Source: Copromyces sp. CBS 386.78 | Lineage: Eukaryota > Ascomycota > Sordariomycetes > Sordariales > Sordariaceae | Direction of reading: 5' to 3' | NCBI GenBank assembly: GCA_030685235.1 | Contig: MU839257.1 | Span: 1-64,000 of the forward strand | Length of the DNA: 64,000 nt | Part shown: positions 48,414 through 58,450 of the stretch, in pieces | Position numbering within the stretch: position 1 is the stretch's first letter | Layout of the letters: each line of letters begins with the position of its first letter | The notes under the pieces: model-generated | Told to the model about the DNA's origin: nothing | Databases searched by the model: none | Seen by the model: the letters and a program-made list of their open reading frames with translations, nothing else | Translations under genes and position numbers: made by a program

Positions 48414-48944
48414 GGATCTGACATGCTCATGGGGTTCGAATTATTTTCATCGCGGCTGAGACGCCAGAGGGGGGAACTTCAGGCCCAGAGAATACTGCGA
48501 CAGTCCCAGCCCTATTCTCATCTTTGTATCGGCTCATCACCAAATCTCGGACAAGGGTTTAACTTGCTATTCATGACTAGAGCCTTCCAACATTTGTCAC
48601 AGGGAAATCAAGGATCAGAAGAAATTTCAACCACTGACATTCTAAATTACGACTTATTAACGGAAATCGATACACTCTCAACAAGTTGCCGTTTATGTCT
48701 TGTTGCATCCGGTTCTGGATGGCTCGATTGCTGATTCGTCGATAAGTCCTGTAGGCCTCATGCAGCTCTACCCCTGGCACCCCCTCTCCACGGGCTGGAT
48801 CAAAACATAGAAATGCAAACGGAGAACACCAACCGCAAACTGTACTACTCCATCAATCGCCTCAGCCCAAGGTCACTCCCTTGGGAATATCCCGACCCGC
48901 AAAACACAGAATCTTTTCGCCATCAGCAGACAAACACCAGAGAG
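48414..48944. other. Intergenic, no gene seen
   Basis: The spacer between copies 2 and 3. Only short frames. Confidence 0.5.
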
Positions 48945-50221
48945 ATGGCGTTCTGGGGCCAAGTCGCAGAATGGGGCGCGAACACCGTTGCCCCGGCCGT
49001 TGTTGGTCTAGCGATGAACGCCAAAGACCTTGGTGAGCAGGTAAGGCTTATGACCCCAATTTTGGGCATGAAGGTGGAATGTTCATCAGTATCGCTAACT
49101 AAAACTGTCAGGTCGGAGGCCAGGCTGCTGAATGGGCAGCTAAGGAAGTTGCTCCACGTGCTGTCGGCCTTGCGATGGAGGCACAGAAACATGCTGAGCA
49201 GGTAAGTGGTAGATCGTTAGGCTTAAAGGCCTCACACATCTCTTTTTTACGGTTCCTGTCAAGTTTGCTGATATATTTCGAATATCTGATTAGGTGGCGG
49301 AATGGGGTGCCAAGGAGGTTGCTCCTCGTGCTGTCGGCCTTGCGATGGAGGCACAGAAGCATGCTGAGCATGTGGCCCCCGCTGTCGTCGCCGTTGCGAT
49401 GAACGCCAAGCAACATGCTGAAGAGGTACGGTATATGCTTTGCATTCTTGTGGTAAAGCTGACCGTGACTCAACAACTTAGATATCGGGTCATATTGCTG
49501 AATGGGGCGCTAAGGAGGTTGCTCCTCGTGCTGTCGGTCTTGCAATGGAGGCACAGAAGCATGTTGAGCAGGTGACTCCCGCTGTTGTTGGCCTTGCCAT
49601 GAACACCAAGGGACATGCCGAACAGGTGAGATTTCCTTTCTTTGCAAGGAACCAACATCGAGACACCATGTCTCGTCCTATTCAGCATCATTCACTGACA
49701 GCTCTCAGATCTCCGGACACGTCGCCCACTGGGGTGCTCACCACTTTGTTCCTGCTGCCGCCGGATTAGCTCACAACGCGGAGCGACACTATGAGCAGGT
49801 ATGAGTGATCCCCAACTTCTCGTCGATACTTCGTCCCCGACAGAGAGACTGACACTCTGTGGTTTAGGCATCACCAACCGAACGAAAGGTGATACGTGGG
49901 CTAGTGTCTGTCAGCTTGACTTTGCTGGCCGAAGGCTTTGGCATATCACTTCCCAAGTTGCTCATCGGTCCCGTCCTCGGTGTTGTTGGCGTTGGCACCG
50001 GGACAGCTGCGAATGGTCGGGGTGCAGAATCCGGCACTGCTCAGGCATCCCGGCTCCCGCAAAGTTCGAGATCGGGACGTGCAGCTGTGAATCCTATGGA
50101 ATCTGGCTCCAGGGCAACCAGGAAAGAAACAGGAAACGGCGCGGTCGGCGTTTTAACCACAGTTGCAACGAGTGCAGTTGTTATTGAGAGCATCGTTGTG
50201 TTGATATCGTGGCTGTTGTGA
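48945..50221 (+). CDS. Repeat-exon amphipathic protein with hydrophobic C-terminus, copy 3
   Basis: Six exons: 48945-49040, 49112-49201, 49294-49425, 49482-49625, 49709-49798 and 49868-50221; 301 residues. Every intron is in phase 0. Exons 1-5 encode near-identical amphipathic modules of the pattern AEWGAKEVAPRAVGLAMEAQ then KHAEQ; exons 3 and 4 hold a second partial unit (VAPAVVAVAMNAKQHAEE). Exon 6 has a hydrophobic stretch (LPKLLIGPVLGVVGVG) like the first Ifi-6-16 helix, a polar Ser/Arg/Gly linker, and a final hydrophobic helix (ATSAVVIESIVVLISWLL). The repeats resemble apolipoprotein/perilipin-type membrane-surface helices. I recognise no named family for the repeat. Its exon module recurs in copies 4, 5, 7 and 8. 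Confidence 0.75.
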
Positions 50222-50794
50222 GTACTGGAAGAGGAGCTGTGCGGAGGATGGCAGACACGATTGCCGTCTTGTTCCTGCCTAGAGGTATCTTGGGTAATCA
50301 CATCAAGACGGCAGGTATAGTTCCTTCCCTGGTAATTTCCACTTCTCTCCTCCTCGATTTTCCCTCCTTTTCCGTTTTGTCGTTCTTAGTTCCCAATCAG
50401 CCATACAATTTCTACTTTGTTCTCAAAACCCCGTCCGAAGGATTCTCGCCAATCCCTTGTTGGCCCAAAACGGCGGCCACCCCACGCCTCCAGAATCCAG
50501 GGCCTCTCGCGTAATTTATCTACACTGGTGATTCAGAGCTTCCTGCGTACGACACTGCAAGACAGCTGTCGTTGACGTACCCTGTAGGCGCCAGAAACGT
50601 CATTAGGCTACCGTCGTATTTCATGTCTGTCTGCCCAACCACGCTCCCTAACAACATCGAACGCAACACAAAAAGCTTCAACGTCTACCTAGTTCACTCG
50701 GTGAACCCGCGTTTTCTCCCAAAGTCTCAACAACGCACCCATAAAGGTGGAAAGATACTCGCTTGCACAAGAACCAACCCGATTGAGCAACAAC
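50222..50794. other. Intergenic, no gene seen
   Basis: The promoter and leader of copy 4. T/C-rich near 50,340-50,400. Confidence 0.5.
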
Positions 50795-51738
50795 ATGACA
50801 GTCACGGGGAAATGGAGATCTTGCACACTCCCTTTCTCTCCCGAAAGACTTTTGGGGATTATAGAAGAGGCCAAGAGGAAGGCAAGCAAGGTGCGTCGAA
50901 GCGATACAAATGCCCGGGTACTTGTTACACAAATAGACCTTGGCTTACTGACACGTCGTGACTCCAGGTCTCGTTCTCTTCAATCCTCAACGGTATGCCA
51001 AAGTCCTCGGACTACCAGTCAAGCGTGATTAAAGAAGGGCCAGACGGGAAGCCGGTACGGTAATCCAAACAAAACATACATGAATTTCATGCCACCACAG
51101 GAGTAGGTGTCACGGCTAATGACTTCCTCGAGCAGGCACCAATTACCCCCCAGGATTGGTCTACCCTGGTCCTTCCCGGGCTTGAATCCTTGGGAGTACT
51201 CACAGAGGACATCAAGAAGCAGTACGAGGAGGTATGTAGCACATCTTGTTCCATGAACAAAGTTTCGTTCGTGTGTTGCTAACGTATTATGTTCCCCCCA
51301 AAAAGGCTCGAGCATGGGCTGTCGAACACCCTCTTGCTGCTGCACTTGTCGTAGTTGTTGTAGCAGGTGTCTTGATTGTCCTATTCTTCTACCCTCATCT
51401 TTTATACAAGCCCGTTCTGAATGCTATAGGGTTCGCCTCTAAAGGTGTATCGCCAAGTAAGTCCACAACCGTCTACAAGAAGCTGTTGTCCGTGAGTGCT
51501 GACACAAGACACATCGCTGCCAGATTCGATTGCAAGCGCAGTGCAATCCTGGATCGGAAGTGTACAGGTTGGAAGTAGTTTTGCCTGCAGTCAGAGTGCA
51601 GCAATGGTTGGGTATGGTGCTTCCACTCTTGCTACTACTACTCGTACCGTGACCGGGACCATGATTGCCGGTGGTGTGGCTCTGCGTAGCAGGTGGCAGC
51701 GCCAAAGAGAGCGTCCTCGTTCACGTGCAAAACTGTGA
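50795..51738 (+). CDS. Ifi-6-16 domain protein with N-terminal modules, copy 4
   Basis: Five exons: 50795-50890, 50968-51054, 51136-51231, 51306-51444 and 51524-51738; 210 residues. Introns 1-3 are phase 0 and intron 4 is phase 1 in the conserved Gly/Asp codon. For exon 3 the acceptor CGAGCAG at 51,135 is chosen because copies 5 and 7 begin the same exon with [AI]PIT; earlier AGs meet a stop. Exons 2 and 3 are two polar modules. Exon 4 starts with the shared ARAWAVEHP motif and a strong Val-rich helix ending IGFASKG. Exon 5 has QSAAMVGYGAS and a second helix, then a basic tail (RWQRQRERPRSRAKL). The basic tail contrasts with the acidic tails of copies 9 and 11. Confidence 0.76.
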
Positions 51739-51985
51739 GGTAAACGGCTGGTACGAGGCTGAGCCCCGGCCTCCCACATAATTTACCTTGGCTTAAATTC
51801 TCTGTAGCTGGTGATCTATGTCTTATTTTCTTTATACCTTCACTACATCCCGCCACGGCCACATTCTTTTCTCAAGTTCTTCCCTCCGAGTGTCTCCCAA
51901 CCACTTCTTTTTTTATTGAGTAGTCACGATCCCATGCAGCTATAATAGGAACTACTCAAGCACGTGCCTTTTTCCAGAGAGTGAT
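51739..51985. other. Short spacer between copies 4 and 5
   Basis: T/C-rich. Nothing recognised. Confidence 0.4.
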
Positions 51986-53301
51986 ATGGAAAATTGGAGT
52001 CCTATGGGAGGCATCCCAACCGAACATGCTGGAATGGTGAGTTACTTACCTAGATATCTCTAGCGACATGCATTCGGCCTTCCTCAATGAATACCGGAGC
52101 CTCGCTGACCCTTGTGTTAGTGTCCAATCGGTGGCCAAAAATGGGCGGGACAGACTTGTCCTCGATGGGGTGCAGCAGTAGCCAAATTTCCGGACAATCC
52201 AGAGGAGAATGCCGAGGACGTCAGTTTAAACACTCACTGAGATCGAGACACTGAGCCTTCGAAATAGGGCCGTCGCTGACATCCGCAATGTCGTTTCTAA
52301 GGACGCGCTTTCGGTCCATGATGGAGGCTGGGTATCCCATACCCTACCAATGTCCCCCGAGACACTCTCAAGCCTTATTGCTAAAGCGCCGAAACGTACC
52401 AACAAGGTAAGCCAACTTGTTTTTTCGGCTTCAAGATTGGATGGGGAGATAACTGTTCACTAACCGAACCCGATGGCAGATCTCCTTTCCATTCGTCTTC
52501 AACAGTGTCCCAACCTTGCCGCAGGTCCCTCAGGCCGTGGGCAAAGAGGGTCCAGATGGCAAATTGGTATGCCCCAGAAAGCCTACATCCAAGTCTGGCT
52601 GCTCCTTGAAGAGAACTAACAAGTTAAACCTCTCTAGGCACCAATCACTTCACGGGACATGTTTACACTGGTTTTGCCCTGGCTGGTCGAGTCAGGACCA
52701 GAGCCCACAGAAAAGATCAAGCAACAGTTTGAACAGGTGCATAAGACGTTGTTACAATGACTGATATAGCCCTGTATATCCATAGCTAACATCCGATCTT
52801 GTTCACCAAACCTTCTAGGCTCGCAAGTGGGCATGCGAACACTCTGACAATTCGATCCTCCTAGTCCTTCTTATAGGAGGCATGTTGATCTTAGTAGTCG
52901 CAACCGCCTACATATACCCAAATCTTTTCTGGAAGCCATTAGTTGTTTTGTTGGATTTACAAGCGAAGGAGTAGCAAAAGGTACGTGGCCTACTTTCAAG
53001 TGGTGATGAATATCACAGACCTCATACTCCATCAGCGACCTCATACTCCATCAGCGAAGATCTAACTCAGGATCATGTATCATTAGGATCTTTCGCAAAC
53101 ATGATTCAATCTTGGCTTGGGAATGTTACAAAAGAGAGTATCTTTGCCTATCTCCAGAGCGCTGGGGCAGGTGGGTACGGTGCTTCCTTCCTCGACAGTA
53201 TCTTTCAATTCATTGCTGCAAGCTTGATGGGTTGGGGTGTAAAGGATCTGTTCGAAAGGCTCAGGAGGGATGAAGACCCTTGTGGTTTGATCACAACATA
53301 A
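51986..53301 (+). pseudogene. Ifi-6-16 paralogue with a frameshift, copy 5
   Basis: The exon series parallels copies 4 and 7: 51986-52036, 52121-52219, about 52268-52406, 52480-52566, 52638-52736, 52819-52980 and 53087-53301. Modules with PRWGAAVAKFPDN, GKEGPDGKL and APITSRDMF are readable, and exon 6 begins with ARKWACEHS and a normal helix. Near 52,945-52,955 the frame shifts by one base (a T-run TTGTTTTGTTGG). The expected VGFTSEGVAKG ending is present in another frame, while the original frame meets a stop. The exon 2/3 join is also off by one base with the only visible acceptor. The last exon (NVTKESIFAYLQSAGAGGYGAS and helix) is open. Either a recent pseudogene or sequence errors. Confidence 0.68.
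53018..53056 (+). repeat. Short tandem repeat inside the last intron of copy 5
   Basis: GACCTCATACTCCATCAGC occurs twice in a row. Likely a local slippage duplication within the intron. Confidence 0.75.
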
Positions 53302-53933
53302 GGTAGTCTGGTGTAATTGAAGGCCTCCAACTACTTGATGTAACTCAAGCGTCTAAGGAATCCACCCTGCCTTCCACGACAATCCAAGCTGCCTGTTTTA
53401 TATCATATGGTATCTGTGGATGGGTCGCTCACTTCGCCAAGCTTCTACAACGTGACTCGACAATAAACACATCAACGAACAACTGCTCCAATCCGCTCGA
53501 CCGGTCCCCGCCATATTCTCTAGCTCAGCCAGGTAAAGCGGCCCGTTTATTCGACCACAGCGTGGGAGAAAGAGGGGTGTTGGCCTCCTGCATAGGCCTA
53601 GTTGGACCTCAAGTCAACCCCTGTTTTACCAGCCATTTTCAAGACCAAAAACGACGATCATTGGCGTCGTTTCCATGACGAAAGGCGAGGCAGATTCCCA
53701 ACATCCGATGATCCGGCTCCCTCTTCCAGGTACTTAGTCCGTAGATACGGGCGTTTGTAAGTACATATAAGTCATTCAAGCTTTCATCTACGTCTTCCCA
53801 CGGTCATCGCCAATTGCCGACTTTGTGTTCACATTCAAGCTCAGCATCACTTCCAGTCTTCCACAACTTTATCTCATCCAAATTGCTTCAAGATCTCGCG
53901 CTGTCATCATTCTGTGTTAACTAGCAGCCCAAA
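53302..53933. other. Intergenic, no gene seen
   Basis: The 3' flank of copy 5 and promoter region of copy 6. Short frames only. Confidence 0.5.
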
Positions 53934-54471
53934 ATGGTATGTACCACTTGTGGTGTTGGTGTTGTCGAAACTTTCCTCTCGTTGCTAACGTATGGTGTCT
54001 TAACCAGCCAACTCTATCTCTACCGGACCTTTCAGGAGGTTATGGAACGGAAGGTATCGTCATGATACTCATCGGTATCCTGATTGCTACCGTTCCTGGA
54101 TTGGTGTTCGGTCCCATCTTCATCATACTTGGTTTTGGCAAACAAGGCATTGTTGCAGGCACGTTGCACTCACTCCCTTCCGGTTACGATAACAGCGCTA
54201 CATATGTTCCATGAGTTCCTCAACAGGACCATTACTGAGTCCAAACCGGCTGACAAACTACCTACCTGTTTATTGTGTATTAGGATCCGTGGCAGGGAAA
54301 ATCCAATCTATCATGCGGATTGTGGCTGCAACAAGCGTTTTCGCTATTTTCCAGAGTGCGGCAATGGGAGGATATGGAGTGGCTATTGTTGCCAGCGCAA
54401 TGCAGGCAGCTGGAGTGTTGACTGCGGTCCTTGGTACTGCTCTTGCAGCTTTGTCCGCGTGGAGGCCTTGA
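53934..54471 (+). CDS. Ifi-6-16 small membrane protein, copy 6
   Basis: Exons 53934-53936, 54008-54158 and 54284-54471, 113 residues. The first exon is only ATG, followed by a good donor (GTATGT) and acceptor (AACCAG); this gives MPTLSLPDLSGGYG as the start. Helix 1 (IVMILIGILIATVPGLVFGP) ends in LGFGKQGIVAG. The second intron keeps frame only if it begins GCACGT, a GC-AG intron; paralogues have GTACGT here. Exon 3 encodes SVFAIFQSAAMGGYGVAI and a second helix, ending SAWRP. This is the copy closest in size to human IFI27. No N-terminal modules. Likely an integral membrane protein of mitochondria or ER by analogy. Confidence 0.75.
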
Positions 54472-54962
54472 TCACCATGGGCTTCACCGGCTTCCTCATG
54501 TTTGGTCCTTATTGGATTATCACAACCAATTTTTTTTTTCAAATTGTCAGTGTGTTGGTGAACCATTTATATCGTGCTTGTAGGGCCATCATTGCGCTTC
54601 CTCACAGGTGTTCAGGTGTGGCTACGCATAATCTCGCCAACAGTAGAGGTAGTAGTAGTAAACAGAAAGTTCAAACCGAAGGCGTTGAAGGCGCTTAGAC
54701 GTCCAATGGTCGATGCCGTCAAACTGCGGACTGCTGCCACCTCATCCTTCCTAACCACCCCCACTCCCACCGGGTCGGGCCAGTCAACGGCCGCTCACAG
54801 GACCTTCAGTTGTACCAAGGACATGTGCTGGCGCGTATCGGACAGTTGCAACACCACTACAACAACATCCCGCAACCCTCCGAGACTTCATCTTCGTGTC
54901 AAAATTTACCAACAAAATCATACAGAATTTCGGGAGTCGCGCAGACAAGACAAGACAGCGAG
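54472..54962. other. Intergenic, no gene seen
   Basis: Spacer with a T-run near 54,530. Frames continuing past the copy 6 stop do not look coding. Confidence 0.45.
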
Positions 54963-56234
54963 ATGGCGCCCTGGGATATTCTAGGAGGTATACTCGCTCA
55001 AAGCGCAGAAAAGGCAGGCAACATCCACTGCACTTATCCCACTACGCAACAACTTTTGACTGATGATTGATTGCTGTTCATAGATTTCGACCGATGCATC
55101 GCAGTGGGCAAATGATTTCCTTCCGCAGGCCGGAGCGGTCTTGAGCAACATAGCAGCAGATTCGAGAAAACACGCGGAACAGGTAGGGCCAGCGGTCTCA
55201 AAATCGAACATATCTTGATTACTGCAGTGTCCCCAGCTAACTTGAGCTTACTTTTGCCAGTTCTCGGAGAGTGCTGGAGATTGGGTTAACCAGAATCTTC
55301 CTATCGCTACTGAAACGCTAGCAGATATTCTCGACAACGCAAAGAAGCATGCTGAGCATGTAAGAGATGGCCACTAATCAGTTGACCAAGCTTTCCAACC
55401 GTTTGCTGACGCATTCCATGGTTTAGGTCTCGATTCAGTTGACCTCGAACGTCGTCCACAAGAAGTCCCAGGTCGTTTTGGGCCAAGATGGCGAAACTGT
55501 TGAAGTGGTAGGGCTACCCAAGTTTACATCCTGAATCAACGCCTTCACGAATTGGATTTTCTTGTCTGACAAATAGCTTGCATCGTCTAGATCCCGATTA
55601 CCGTCTTCGACTGGGCAACGAATATCCTCCCCTTGCTTGTCAAGACAGGCAAAGACCTTGCCGAGGGCGCTAGGGTCGAGTTTGAGAAGGTAAGAGACCA
55701 AGCCCCTGAACTATGGGCTTCTTCTTATTGGGTTTTAAGCTGATAATTCTATCTTTGCAAACTGTAGGCTCAGAAGTGGGCGTCGGAACACCCTACCGCC
55801 ACAGTCTTCATCATTCTTGGAGTCGCAGGCCTTATCATCTTGGTTGCACATCCGGGATTGATCTACGCACCCTTGTTGGATGCTTTGGGATTCAGTTCTG
55901 AAGGAGTTGTTGGAGGTAAGTTCCCTTGGGTTCGAAATTGGCTCCTTGTTCCGCCCCAAAACAGTTCACAACAGACGCTGACACTCTTATCCCCGTGTTA
56001 TTAGACTCGATTGCAGCAGCAATGCATTCTACCATCGGCAACGTCAGTCCAGGAAGCGTCTTTGCATTTCTTCAAAGTGCTGGTGCGGAAGGCTATGGAG
56101 CCGTTGCTCTCGATGCTGCCCTACGGGCGGCTGGAGCTACTATCATGGCTGCCGGCACTGTAGATCTCTTACGTCAGTGGATGGATCAGAAGTTCAACGG
56201 CGATGTACGTGTGGTCGAGATAGGAGGACTGTGA
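54963..56234 (+). CDS. Ifi-6-16 domain protein with four N-terminal modules, copy 7
   Basis: Seven exons: 54963-55013, 55084-55182, 55261-55359, 55427-55507, 55591-55689, 55768-55915 and 56005-56234; 268 residues. Exons 2, 3 and 5 are each exactly 99 bases and phase 0, with a Trp-x-x-(Asn/Ile)-x-Leu-Pro core and HAEQ/HAEH or FEK ends. Exon 4 matches the GxDGxx module of copies 4 and 5. Exon 6 starts AQKWASEHP and encodes a helix ending LGFSSEGVVG. The phase-1 intron then joins to DSIAAAMHS and GNVSPGSVFAFLQSAGAEGYGA. Intron 1 must start GCAGGC to keep frame, a second GC-AG intron in the cluster. Intact gene. Confidence 0.77.
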
Positions 56235-56248
56235 GATATGTACCTATG

Positions 56249-56365
56249 TAAGCTTCGAGCAGTCACGATCGGTCACAAGGAGGGGCATAGCTTCCTGATG
56301 AGCTTTGAGTTCCGTCTCGTTCGGCTCTGCCAAAGACGGCATCTTGCCATCAGTCATGGCGTTAG
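56249..56365 (+). repeat. Diverged direct repeat, left copy
   Basis: The sequence from TAAGCTTCGAGCAGTCAC to GCGTTAG just after copy 7 recurs, with about 10 bases deleted and scattered changes, at 58,077-58,165. The two copies flank the minus-strand gene at 56,470-58,015. Confidence 0.7.
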
Positions 56366-56469
56366 CAGAAAGCAGGTGCGGTTAACAACATCTGGCGACA
56401 CGACAACAGATAGGTACTAACATCAAAACAATTGCAGCAGCGTGAATATTTCGCGAAACGTTACATCCA

Positions 56470-58015
56470 TCACCACTCTGCTCCATCATCCAAATGGGCC
56501 TCCCCTTCACTGTTTTCCTGGTTTTCATCATCATCATAATCGTCGGCGGCGCCGTCGTCTTTATCGTCATCTTCCTCACCCTCACCCAGCCGCCCAACCG
56601 GTTGCCCCTGAGTAATCTTGGATTTGGTACTATCGCCTCGGTTGTACGAGAATGAGAACTGCGGCTGAAACTTCCCCTGGGCTTGGAGCTGCACATTCGG
56701 CGCCAATTGGTATCGTTCTGCCTGCGTATAGACAGCTTGAAGGTTTGTTTTAGGAGCGAGACTGGCTGACGCTGTGAGTTTGGTGTTGACTGATTTGTTT
56801 GGTTGGACGGCCTTGTCTTCTGGAATGGCAGGAGAAGGCGATGCTGCTGGTCTTGGCTCTTTGGGCTTGCCTTTGAGCTTACTGGTTTTGGTTTTGGCTT
56901 TGGCTTTAGTTTGGGTTTTGGTTTATCCTCGCTGTTGGTCGTCGGTTTGAATGGATTCGGTCCTGGGTGTAGACTACCTTTAACCTATGTCTGCTTGCCT
57001 CTCACTGAAGTGGAAGGTGTTGGACCCAGATGCGCTTGTGTTCTGGCAGGTCCGGGATTTTGCTTTGGGCCACAAGAAGGACGTTGCGTCTGGTTTGACC
57101 GCATGGGTGAACATGACCTCCCAAACTGGAACCGCATTGGACGCGGTTTCTCCCACCGCCCGGTCGTAAAGACGACGGGTGTCCTTCTGAGGTGGGAGTG
57201 GGTTCTGGGTGATGTACGAGAAGTGAGCCCTCCTGGTTTCCGATCGTCGGTGAGAGGTTGTTGTTCTTCAATAATCGACAGAAAGGACTAGATAAGCTCT
57301 TTTCCGGCTTTGGATTAATGTCCGGAGAAGCCTTACTGATTTGCTTTTGCAGGAAATTCCGGGTTGCGGGCGCCTGGGGTGCATATGCCGTGAAGGAGGG
57401 AGGTTGTATTGCAACAATGGCAGATACGCTTGGGATTGAGGCAGAGCTTGCGATTGAGCGATTCACGTTGGTTGATTCGAGCATCGGGTTGTTGGGGAGA
57501 GACGGCAACTGCGATGGCGTGTTGCCCTCTTGGTGGCTGGCGGGAACTGGTTTTCTGAGCGTAGAGGTGTTTATGGCTGGTGAGAGGAGATTGATTTTGC
57601 TTGCACTGCTTCCTTGGACCGTCATCGATGGCATGGGCGAGACTTTCTTTCCACATGCTGGACTTTGTACCATTTCTCCCTGCTTTGCTGACGCCGAGGT
57701 CGGCGCAGCGTCATCTTTCCCAAGATGCATCTGCGGCTGCTGTTTACCGCTAGGCTTGACAGAACGCAAATCCGCATCATAAAGTGCGCTCAGAGTATCT
57801 GGTTGGCGACTACCCAGCAGGGAGTTGATGGCCGAAGATGCTGCGGATGATAGCTTCTTCTCATTGTTTGATGGTGCTGGTACGCGCTGAGGCTGACTCT
57901 GACCGGTCGGAACAATGCTCCAGGTCCAGTTCTTTCTGGATTTGCGTTTCTGGTTGCTTTCTTTACTGCGATGATGGGTGTGTGGTTTGTCAGGAGGTCG
58001 CCGATGGCCGTTCAT
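56470..58015 (-). CDS. Disordered low-complexity protein, exon structure unresolved
   Basis: The only gene-like feature opposite to the cluster. It starts at an ATG at 58,015 and stays open for 337 codons to 57,002. It is rich in Ser, Pro, Gln, Asn and Lys, with no hydrophobic segment. Further 3' on the minus strand two other frames look coding: one near 57,000-57,180 (VWEVMFTHAVKPDATSFLW), and one ending at 56,470 with GQPVGRLGEGEEDDDKDDGA and an acidic Asp/Glu tail. The real product probably joins these by introns that I could not fix. The family is unknown. It may be a nuclear or DNA/RNA-binding disordered protein, or a decaying insertion. Confidence 0.45.
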
Positions 58016-58076
58016 ATTGCTAAGTTCCTTTCTGTCATGGACAATAACGAAGTGTCCACTGGGTTGTAAGCTTCAA

Positions 58077-58165
58077 GCAGTCACAAGGAGGGGCCTAGCT
58101 TCCTGGCGGACTTTAAATTCCGTCTTACTTGCCAGCCAAAGACGACCTGCAATCTATGACGTTAG
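58077..58165 (+). repeat. Diverged direct repeat, right copy
   Basis: Matches 56,249-56,365 (AAGCTTC-AGCAGTCAC, ACAAGGAGGGGC-TAGCTTCCTG, TTCCGTCT, ACGTTAG). See the left copy. Confidence 0.7.
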
Positions 58166-58450
58166 TAGTAAGTGTAGTGCACAAATCCTTTCAGATGTTT
58201 TCGCTTGACACAACACGGTTCCGCTCGCTCTCTGCCAGAGGCCCGAGTTTCTGCACCGAGGCCTACTACGCCTTGTCCACTTCGAGCATGGAACTGAGTG
58301 ATGCTTATTTGTCCAGCTGTCTAGGTATGACGCAACCATCCGATCATCTATGAGGTTCCATTTAAGTATTTTTCCCAGTGCGACCTTCAATCTTTGTGAT
58401 CCGGAAACCTTTAACCTCGAACTTCAACATCCCCCGTTGACTGGGAGAAG
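58166..58450. other. Spacer and leader of copy 8
   Basis: No gene seen. Confidence 0.45.

Noticed and set aside
48945..49798. Interpretation of the repeated exons as a DNA-level satellite
   Set aside because: The repeats keep reading frame and lie between good splice sites in phase 0, so coding exon duplication fits better.
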